Below are positions 6,293-11,600 of a DNA stretch of 11,600 nt, piece after piece. Both the position numbers and the translations under genes were made by a program. Under the pieces are notes generated by a model, which was given only the letters and a program-made list of their open reading frames with translations, was not told the origin of the DNA and searched no databases. Within the stretch, counting starts at the first letter, position 1. The number at the start of each line of letters is the position of its first letter. Source of the stretch: SAR202 cluster bacterium (GTDB taxonomy: Bacteria > Chloroflexota > Dehalococcoidia > Lucifugimonadales > UBA1123); contig JASLRP010000558.1 of the NCBI GenBank assembly GCA_030743915.1, forward strand, positions 1-11,600, written 5' to 3'.

Positions 6293-7822
6293 GTGAAACT
6301 AGCTCTCCTAAGCGCATATGACAAGACCGGACTGGTGGACTTCGCCCGACAGTTGAAGGCCGGAGGTTACGATCTGGTAAGCACCGGCGGCACTGCAAGA
6401 GATATCAAGAACGACGGAATTGACGTTCAAGAAGTCTCGGACCTGACCGGCTCACCAGAAATTCTGGATGGCCGGGTCAAGACCCTCCATCCCACCGTCC
6501 ACGCCGGAATTCTGGCCCGACGCGATAACGAAAGCCACATGGCCCAGCTTGCCGACGATGAGACCGGAACTATCGACATCGTGGCCTGCAACCTCTATCC
6601 CTTCGTGGAGACGGTCAGCAAGCCTGACGTTACGCTGGGCGACGCTCTGGAGAACATCGACATCGGCGGCCCAACGATGATCCGAGCCGCCGCCAAGAAT
6701 TTTCAGGATGTGCTGGTTGTCGTCGATCCCGCCGACTATGAATGGATTGGCCAGCGCATCGCAAAGGGTGGCGGGATAACTCGGGAGGAACGCAAGGAGC
6801 TGGCCCGTAAAGCCTTTCAGCATGTCGCTCTCTATGACACCGCAATCTCCCGGTATCTCAGCGGCGAGGAGACCCAGACCTCCTGGGATGAGTTCACCCT
6901 GGGATTCAATCGAGTTCAGGACCTGCGCTACGGAGAGAATCCTCACCAGCAGGCGACGCTGTACTCCACGGCCCTGTCCGCGGGAGGCATCGTGGACGCA
7001 AAGCGGCTCCACGGACTGGAGATGTCCTTCACCAACATCCTGGACGCCGATGCCGCCTGGAGGGTGGTGTCCGACTTCTCTGAGAACGCAGTCGCGGTGA
7101 TCAAGCACACCAACCCCTGCGGTCTGTCGGTGCATCCCGATCAGGCCATAGCCTATCAGCAGGCATTCGAGGGCGATTCGGTCTCGGCATATGGCGGCAT
7201 CGTCGGGTTCAACCGCACGGTGACCATCGCCACCGCAGAGGCCATGCGCGGAGTGCTGTACGACCAGATCATCGCTCCCGGATTCGAGCCTGAAGCGTTG
7301 GAGATTCTCAAGCGCAGGCGCAGGACCCGCATTCTGGAGATCACGCTTGCCAACGGGCCAACCGAGGGTCTGGACGTTCGTACCGTGTCCGGCGGCGTGC
7401 TGGTGCAAACTGCCGACACCCTGGAGGAAGACCCGCGAACCTGGAACGTCGCCACCGAGCGACCGCCCACCGACAAAGAGTATCGAGACCTTGCCTTTGC
7501 GTGGCGGGCATGCAAGCACATCAAGTCCAACACCATCGTCCTCGCTAAGGACAACACTCTGGTGGGCATGGGCGCGGGCCAACCCAACCGCGTGGTAAGC
7601 GTCCACCTGTCCCTGCGAATCGCTGGAGACAAGGCCAAGGGCAGTGTTCTGGCGTCCGACGCTTACTTCCCCTTTGGTGACAGCGTCGAGATGGCCGCCG
7701 AGGGCGGAATTACGGCCATCGCTCAGCCAGGAGGCTCCATTCGGGACGAGGACTCCATCGAAGCCGCCAATCGTCTGGGCATCGCGATGGTCCTGACCGG
7801 AACTCGACACTTCCGTCATTAA
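5876..7822 (+). CDS. purH: Uncharacterised HEPN-partner module fused in frame to PurH (AICAR formyltransferase/IMP cyclohydrolase)
   Basis: This single 648-residue frame has two parts. Residues 1-139 are an unknown module unrelated to PurH. Residues 140-648 are a full-length, 509-residue PurH, which formylates AICAR and cyclises FAICAR to IMP. PurH motifs are intact: LLSAYDKTGLVDFA at its start, GRVKTLHP (199-206), NLYPFVETV, DIGGPTMIRAAAKN, LRYGENPHQQA, catalytic Lys410-His411 in KHTNPCG, IIAPGFEPEALEIL, GAGQPNR (566-572), SDAYFPF and the end GTRHFRH. Normal PurH begins where residue 140 lies. There a GTG (6293-6295) follows GGAG (6280-6283) at 9-nt spacing, so native-sized PurH could be made by internal initiation. 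The upstream ATG 5876 also has GGGG 7 nt before it. No stop separates the parts. GC rises from 28/60 (5941-6000) to 37/60 (7081-7140). PurH function is certain; whether the fusion protein is made is open. Confidence 0.9.
   Translation: MAEESLVIKELNRDMIDAGNAFVSKLESEGFDATAILWLYMEHLGEWRVVIAAPDVDILGAKSVYLKARSILYGMSDDAVKAWLINKVMTIDERRAPIPGLQKEAARLSETKLGALKGIVDGSYIDSYIYKITPLEPTTVKLALLSAYDKTGLVDFARQLKAGGYDLVSTGGTARDIKNDGIDVQEVSDLTGSPEILDGRVKTLHPTVHAGILARRDNESHMAQLADDETGTIDIVACNLYPFVETVSKPDVTLGDALENIDIGGPTMIRAAAKNFQDVLVVVDPADYEWIGQRIAKGGGITREERKELARKAFQHVALYDTAISRYLSGEETQTSWDEFTLGFNRVQDLRYGENPHQQATLYSTALSAGGIVDAKRLHGLEMSFTNILDADAAWRVVSDFSENAVAVIKHTNPCGLSVHPDQAIAYQQAFEGDSVSAYGGIVGFNRTVTIATAEAMRGVLYDQIIAPGFEPEALEILKRRRRTRILEITLANGPTEGLDVRTVSGGVLVQTADTLEEDPRTWNVATERPPTDKEYRDLAFAWRACKHIKSNTIVLAKDNTLVGMGAGQPNRVVSVHLSLRIAGDKAKGSVLASDAYFPFGDSVEMAAEGGITAIAQPGGSIRDEDSIEAANRLGIAMVLTGTRHFRH
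6280..6295 (+). promoter_or_regulatory. Internal Shine-Dalgarno and GTG start for native-length PurH
   Basis: GGAG at 6280-6283 lies 9 nt before GTG 6293-6295. Initiation there would give VKLALLSAYDKTGL, the expected PurH N terminus, and a 509-residue protein. The site is in the same frame as the upstream module, so both products could come from one message. Confidence 0.6.
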
Positions 7823-7829
7823 GTGGGAT

Positions 7830-7855
7830 TCAGGTATCAGGTTGTCAGGTATCAG
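7830..7855 (+). repeat. Short tandem repeat after purH
   Basis: TCAGGTATCAG occurs at 7830-7840 and again at 7845-7855, separated by GTTG. It fills most of the gap between the purH stop codon and the glycosyltransferase. No terminator-like stem was seen in this gap, so read-through into the next gene is plausible. Confidence 0.6.
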
Positions 7856-7884
7856 AAAATCCACGTTGAGCGGAGTGCCGCTGA

Positions 7885-8631
7885 ATGAGTAAATCTCTGG
7901 ATGTTGTAATTCCTGTGCTGAACGAGGAGCGTATCCTCGCCGATAGCGCCCGCACAGTGGCCGACTTCTTGTCTGAAAATCTGGACGATTACGATTGGGC
8001 CATAGTAATTGCCGACAACGGCTCCACCGACGCCACACTATCCATCTGCCAGACTCTTTCGGAACAGGACTCCAGAGTGAGGTTCATCCGGCTGGAGCAA
8101 CGAGGCCGAGGCCGTGCCCTGAAACAGGCCTGGACCGAAAGCGACGCCGACATCGTGGCCTACATGGACGTGGACCTGTCCACCGACCTGTCCGTCCTGC
8201 CGACGGCTATTGCCGCCGTCGCTGCCGAAGGTTACGACGTTGCCATAGGCTCCCGACTCAAACGCGGAGCTAACGTGATAGGCCGCTCCTTCAAGCGTGA
8301 GTTCATTTCCCGATCATACAGCCTGATGTTCCGCACCATGTTTCTCGCAGGGTTCCAGGACGCCCAGTGCGGATTCAAGGCCGTGAGTCGTCGGGCGGCG
8401 AATGACGTCGTTCCTCTGGTGGTGGACAACGGCTGGTTCTTCGACACCGAAATGCTGCTTATCGCCGCGAAGAACGGCTACCGAATCAAAGAAATCCCTG
8501 TGAAGTGGACCGACGACCCGGACAGCCGCGTCAGAATCGTCAGCACCGCCTGGGAAGACATCAAGGGCCTGCTCCGCCTGCGATTCGGAGGGCTGAGACG
8601 GGCGGGTCGCGCCATCGCTCGAAATCGGTAG
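7885..8631 (+). CDS. Family 2 glycosyltransferase, dolichyl-phosphate mannosyltransferase (DPM1) type
   Basis: This 248-residue protein is a GT-A fold, family 2 glycosyltransferase that probably transfers a sugar from a nucleotide donor to a polyprenyl phosphate. The motifs are VVIPVLNEE (7-15), ADNGSTDAT (43-51), the metal-binding DVD at 95-97 in YMDVDLSTD, IGSR, the acceptor-side QCGFKA, NGWFFDTEML, and VKWTDDPDSRV. All are typical of the DPM1/Ppm1-like branch. It has no C-terminal membrane helices or GtrA domain, so it would be a peripheral cytoplasmic enzyme. The ATG at 7885 follows GGAG (7872-7875) at 9 nt. It lies 62 nt after purH and probably reads from the same transcript, though it has no link to purine synthesis. 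Sugar and acceptor cannot be read from sequence. Confidence 0.9.
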   Translation: MSKSLDVVIPVLNEERILADSARTVADFLSENLDDYDWAIVIADNGSTDATLSICQTLSEQDSRVRFIRLEQRGRGRALKQAWTESDADIVAYMDVDLSTDLSVLPTAIAAVAAEGYDVAIGSRLKRGANVIGRSFKREFISRSYSLMFRTMFLAGFQDAQCGFKAVSRRAANDVVPLVVDNGWFFDTEMLLIAAKNGYRIKEIPVKWTDDPDSRVRIVSTAWEDIKGLLRLRFGGLRRAGRAIARNR

Positions 8632-8745
8632 AGGCAGGGTTCGACTGCTTGTGGTGTCTCCCACGCGCTTGCAGACTTGACGCCTATCACGGTACCATTA
8701 CGAATCCATAGAACCCGTGGTCGAACTCAACCGTAAGGGGCAGTT
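8632..8745 (+). promoter_or_regulatory. Spacer with a possible weak promoter for the nicotinamidase-like gene
   Basis: TTGACG at 8677-8682 is a good -35 candidate. After 16 nt, TACGAA (8699-8704) is only a poor -10 match, so the promoter is tentative. AAGGGG at 8735-8740 is a clear Shine-Dalgarno sequence 5 nt before the ATG at 8746. Confidence 0.35.
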
Positions 8746-9276
8746 ATGAGCAACGTGGTGCTTGTCGTGGACATGCTTGTCGGCTTCATGGAGCCGGGGA
8801 AGAACCTGTACTGCGGCGATGAAGCCCGTCAAATAATCCCCAACATCCAGAGGCTGATCGAGAGCGAGCAGGCCGCAGGCTCTAGCATCATATTCATAGC
8901 CGACACCCACGACCCCGATGACCTGGAGTTCGAGATGTTCCCCGTTCATTGCGTTCGAGGGACCGAGGAGTGCGAGGTAATCCCGGAGTTGGCCGACTAT
9001 GTGACCGCCACCCTCCAAAAACGACGGTACAGCGCTTTCTACGAAACTGATCTGGCTGAACGCCTGGAGACTCTGAAGCCGGATAAAATAATACTGGCAG
9101 GCGTCTGCACCGACATCTGCGTGATGCACACCACCGCCGACGCCCGCAACCGAGACTACGTGGTGGAGGTGCCCACCGACTGCGTGGCATCATTCGACGC
9201 AGACGCCCACAGGTACGCCCTCGATCACATGGATAAGATATTGGGAGCGAAGCTGACCAGTCTTGCAACATCGTAA
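8746..9276 (+). CDS. Nicotinamidase-like cysteine hydrolase (isochorismatase superfamily)
   Basis: The protein (176 residues) has the full Asp-Lys-Cys triad of the isochorismatase-like family: Asp9 (VVDML), Lys92 (KRRYSAF) and Cys125 in GVCTDICVMHTTADA. Asp53, His55 and His68 (ADTHD ... PVHCVRGTEE) sit where nicotinamidases bind their metal ion, and the P-x-H-C motif is characteristic of PncA-type enzymes. The likely reaction is nicotinamide to nicotinate plus ammonia. The next gene encodes a nicotinate phosphoribosyltransferase, the following step of NAD salvage, which supports this role. A good AAGGGG precedes the ATG. Other members of the superfamily hydrolyse different amides, and family membership is more certain than the substrate. 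I would use pncA only tentatively. Confidence 0.8.
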   Translation: MSNVVLVVDMLVGFMEPGKNLYCGDEARQIIPNIQRLIESEQAAGSSIIFIADTHDPDDLEFEMFPVHCVRGTEECEVIPELADYVTATLQKRRYSAFYETDLAERLETLKPDKIILAGVCTDICVMHTTADARNRDYVVEVPTDCVASFDADAHRYALDHMDKILGAKLTSLATS

Positions 9277-9283
9277 ATGGGAT

Positions 9284-9377
9284 CGCCATTCTGAGTCCGC
9301 GGACGAAGAATCTGGTCGCAGGTGAGACGACTGTTCAATGAAAACGACCAGATGCTTCGCTGCCGCTCAGCATGGCG
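9284..9377. repeat. 94-bp imperfect palindrome (mobile or REP/MITE-like intergenic repeat)
   Basis: Two arm blocks mirror each other with one mismatch each: CGCCATTCTGAG (9284-9295) against CTCAGCATGGCG (9366-9377), and CGAAGAATCTGGTCG (9304-9318) against CGACCAGATGCTTCG (9345-9359). The central 26 nt form the loop. Transcribed, it would fold into a long hairpin between the two NAD-salvage genes. From memory, CATTCTGAG ... GAAGAATCT ... CTCAGCATG palindromes are frequent intergenic repeats in some Chloroflexota and other genomes. A half-copy lies at 3590-3631. Confidence 0.75.
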
Positions 9378-9459
9378 AAGTATCTCTATCATCTTTCGTA
9401 ACGTCAATAACAGCCGACGTGTCCATGACATTCAATACAAAAATAGCTGGTAACATTTA
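9378..9459 (+). other. AT-rich spacer upstream of the nicotinate phosphoribosyltransferase gene
   Basis: This stretch contains an inverted repeat ACGTC (9401-9405) and GACGT (9416-9420), with 10 nt between the arms, which could be an operator but is short. No convincing -35/-10 pair was found, and only a weak ribosome binding site precedes the ATG at 9460. Confidence 0.25.
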
Positions 9460-10458
9460 ATGGTTAACACACCTTTCGACATCCGTCCCTCCATCCTGGT
9501 TGGCGACACCGCTGACGTTTATCTTCAGCGCACCCTGACCATCCTGCGTAACGAGAGCATCAACCCCACTGTCACCATGGAATTCTTCCCGCGAAGCGAT
9601 GGGGTGTTCTGTGGTATCAGGGAGGTTCGAGCCCTTCTCGCAAAGGTGCTGCCTGAGACGGGCAGCGAGGTTTGGGCGCTGGAGGAAGGCGAGGTCCTGG
9701 AGGCTGGCGAGGTCGCCCTGCGGATCAAGGCTCCGTACAGCTCCTTCGGACTGTACGAGACGACCATATGCGGAGTTTTGGCCTCATGCACAGGCTGGGC
9801 AACGGCGGCTCGTGAGTGCGTCGAGGCCGCCCAGGGAGTTCCTGTGGTCGCGTCCGCCGCCAGGCACGTTCATCCCAACGTCTCAGCCAATATTGATTAT
9901 GCCGCCATCATCGGCGGGTGCGCGTCCTGCTCAACGGTCATGGGCGCTCGGCTGGCTGGTATCACTCCCAGCGGCAACATGCCTCACGCCCTTCCTCTGA
10001 TTATGGGAGACACTGTGAAGGCGATTCAGTCCTTCGACCGTCATATGCCTCAGGAGGTCCCCCGCGTTGCGCTGGTGGACACCTTCAATGACGAGGCCGA
10101 GGAGTCCCTGAACGTCTCCCAAGCGCTTCGAGAGCGCTTGAGGGGGGTCAGGCTGGACACTCCCGCAGAGCGTGGCGGAGTCACATCTGAGCTGGTCAAG
10201 GAGGTCCGGGCGAGACTGGACCTGGCCGGATTCCGACACGTGGAGATTTTCGTCAGTGGCGGGTTCACAGCGGATAGGATTCGACAGTTCGTGCAGTCCG
10301 GCGCTCCGGTGGCCGGGTTCGCCGTGGGCAGCTACATATCATCCACGCCGCCCAACGATTTCACCGCTGATATCCACGAGGTCGATGGCAGGCCGATGGC
10401 CAAGCGGGGCCGCACTCCGGGCGTCACGATGAATCCGAGGTTGGACCGCGTTATGTAG
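9460..10458 (+). CDS. Nicotinate phosphoribosyltransferase (short form)
   Basis: The enzyme would join nicotinate to PRPP, giving nicotinate mononucleotide for NAD synthesis. The 332-residue sequence shows the family order: DTADVYLQRTL (16-26), VTMEFFPR, the mid-protein RHVHP (135-139), TPSGNMPHAL (169-178) containing the His expected near the active site, VDTFNDEAEE, RLDTP (231-235), FVSGGF (264-269), a conserved VGSY segment and AKRGRTPG near the end. It is shorter than the 390-400 residues usual for the archaeal and bacterial relatives I recall and lacks an extra cysteine-rich C-terminal domain; AKRG...NPRL near the end suggests it is complete. It follows the nicotinamidase-like gene, supporting a salvage pair. 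Its stop codon overlaps that of tilS on the other strand. The related quinolinate enzyme is less likely. Confidence 0.85.
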   Translation: MVNTPFDIRPSILVGDTADVYLQRTLTILRNESINPTVTMEFFPRSDGVFCGIREVRALLAKVLPETGSEVWALEEGEVLEAGEVALRIKAPYSSFGLYETTICGVLASCTGWATAARECVEAAQGVPVVASAARHVHPNVSANIDYAAIIGGCASCSTVMGARLAGITPSGNMPHALPLIMGDTVKAIQSFDRHMPQEVPRVALVDTFNDEAEESLNVSQALRERLRGVRLDTPAERGGVTSELVKEVRARLDLAGFRHVEIFVSGGFTADRIRQFVQSGAPVAGFAVGSYISSTPPNDFTADIHEVDGRPMAKRGRTPGVTMNPRLDRVM

Positions 10459-11600
10459 GGTCGAGCCTGAACTCGATTTTCAGGACCTGACTGGCGTCGT
10501 CGTGTACTCGCGCCCAATCTGCGATTCGCCACCCCACCACCCAGGCGATGCCTCTTGGAGTCACGACCAGCGGAACCCTGTCGCGCCAGTGGCGGGGAAT
10601 CTTCTCGTCCACCATGAAGTCCTGCAACTTCTTTGCGTTGGACATCCCCAGAGGCTGAAAACGGTCACCGGGTTGCCGTGTCCGAACTGCCAACTCATCA
10701 TCTGGCACTGCAAGTTGTTCCATGTATCCAAGACGCGAACCTGTCGGTTGAATGTCACTGACAGCATCCTTGCGATTGATGAGGCTTACAGTAACGATCC
10801 AATCCTCAACCCTGGTCTCTCCGGGAATTTGGAGCGTCGTTTCTCCAGTGAGTGGAGGCAGTGGGCACGGAATGCTTCCATCCGTGCCGATAAACGCCAC
10901 GTCATACGAGACAAGAAACTGAAGCCCGCCTGGCAAATTCAAAGACTTTCCGGGCTGGCCGGACATCAAACGCGCCATCTCCTCGATGTGAATCTGCTCC
11001 ACGTCCGTCAGATCATTCTTGGCGAGCAACACCGCTCGGCGGAGTACGTGACTTTGTATCGACGATTCCAAACTGTCAAAAGCATTTCGAGCAATCTCGA
11101 CAACTCCGTCATGAATGCGCACAACCGTGGACAGAACAGCATCCACCTGCCCCTGCAAGTACGAAAAATCCCGGGCGACCGAGCGGGACAGCCTGATCAG
11201 CGATTCTTTGACCGCCGGATTGATGACCTCCATCTCCGGCAGAATGTCCAGCCTCACACGATTCCGGCTGAGATCGTTGGAGAGATTGGACTCGTCCAGA
11301 CGAGGTTCAATGTTCATTGCGCGGCAAAACTCGGCGGTGTCCTGCCGAGAGATATTCAGCAAAGGGCGAAGCAACTTCATCGTCACGCCTGAAAATTCCA
11401 CGTTGGACTGGAAGTCCATGCCTCGGAGTCCCGACAACCCGGAGCCCCGAATCATGTGAAGCAAGACCGTTTCGGCCTGATCGTCGGATGTGTGCCCCAA
11501 AGCCACGAAGTCCGCGTTTCGCTGCTCGGCGACCCGCGCGAAGAATTCGTACCGGAGTCGGCGCGCGGCATCCTCCAGCGAGAGTTTTTCAGATTCACGG
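10451..11600 (-). CDS. tilS: tRNA(Ile)-lysidine synthetase (5' partial)
   Basis: TilS uses ATP and lysine to convert the wobble C34 of tRNA-Ile(CAU) to lysidine, so the tRNA reads AUA. The frame is open to the right edge: before the GTG at 11506 it continues as LSLEDAARRLRYEFF then ARVAEQRNADFVALGH, clear TilS sequence. The start and the SGGxDS ATP-binding loop therefore lie beyond the window; about 382 residues are present. Visible landmarks are GHTSDDQAETVL and RGSGLSGLRGM of the N-type ATP pyrophosphatase domain, a helical middle, and the TilS C-terminal domain with TRQPGDRFQPLGM, KKLQDFMVDEKIPRHWRDRVPLV and WVVGWRIADWARV. The TAA (10451-10453 on the plus strand) overlaps the end of the convergent nicotinate phosphoribosyltransferase gene by 8 nt, leaving no room for a terminator. 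Confidence 0.95.
   Translation of the reverse strand, partial: RESEKLSLEDAARRLRYEFFARVAEQRNADFVALGHTSDDQAETVLLHMIRGSGLSGLRGMDFQSNVEFSGVTMKLLRPLLNISRQDTAEFCRAMNIEPRLDESNLSNDLSRNRVRLDILPEMEVINPAVKESLIRLSRSVARDFSYLQGQVDAVLSTVVRIHDGVVEIARNAFDSLESSIQSHVLRRAVLLAKNDLTDVEQIHIEEMARLMSGQPGKSLNLPGGLQFLVSYDVAFIGTDGSIPCPLPPLTGETTLQIPGETRVEDWIVTVSLINRKDAVSDIQPTGSRLGYMEQLAVPDDELAVRTRQPGDRFQPLGMSNAKKLQDFMVDEKIPRHWRDRVPLVVTPRGIAWVVGWRIADWARVHDDASQVLKIEFRLDPT

Noticed and set aside
6452..8038. A 528-codon open frame on the minus strand opposite purH
   Set aside because: It lies antisense to well-conserved PurH motifs, has no recognisable domain, and is the expected by-product of GC-biased codon use in the real gene.
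10502..11392. A 296-codon plus-strand frame opposite tilS
   Set aside because: The minus strand encodes unmistakable TilS motifs over the same region; the plus frame has no family features.
1..11600. CRISPR arrays, tRNA or rRNA genes, insertion sequences
   Set aside because: I saw no regularly spaced direct repeats, no cloverleaf with a conserved T-arm, no rRNA-like sequence and no transposase motif in either strand.

Overview
The window reads as a bacterial chromosome segment. A Chloroflexota lineage (Dehalococcoidia or SAR202-like) is my best guess. It rests on the flavour of the PurH and PurF proteins, the GC-rich housekeeping codon use, and intergenic CATTCTGAG...GAAGAATCT-type palindromes. 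It is an inference from memory, not a search result. Nine coding regions can be supported: eight on the plus strand and one on the minus strand.

Layout. (1) 1-1802: the C-terminal part of a NACHT/STAND-type NTPase with helical repeats and about five C-terminal membrane helices. It is AT-rich compared with the rest and cut by the left edge. (2) 1803-2078: an intergenic region with a strong sigma-70-like promoter and a leader. (3) 2079-7822: a de novo purine cluster, purF, purN, purM and purH. Between purM and purH sits a lower-GC pair: a HEPN-domain gene, then an uncharacterised module of about 139 residues that runs without a stop codon into PurH. (4) 7885-8631: a family 2 glycosyltransferase of the dolichyl-phosphate mannosyltransferase type. 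(5) 8746-10458: a nicotinamidase-like hydrolase and a short nicotinate phosphoribosyltransferase, separated by a 94-bp imperfect palindrome. (6) 10451-11600 on the minus strand: TilS, cut by the right edge and overlapping the stop codon of the preceding convergent gene.

How the genes work together. PurF makes phosphoribosylamine, PurN formylates GAR, PurM closes the imidazole ring to AIR, and PurH performs the last two steps to IMP. The nicotinamidase and nicotinate phosphoribosyltransferase would form the nicotinamide to nicotinate to NaMN salvage route. PurF and the nicotinate enzyme both use PRPP. The two accessory parts, the NACHT protein and the HEPN cassette, belong to families often linked to defence or toxin-antitoxin functions, and both show lower GC than the metabolic genes.

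The most interesting observation is the HEPN plus partner cassette inside the purine operon, with the partner open reading frame fused in frame to a full-length PurH. A well-placed internal GTG start could still yield normal PurH.
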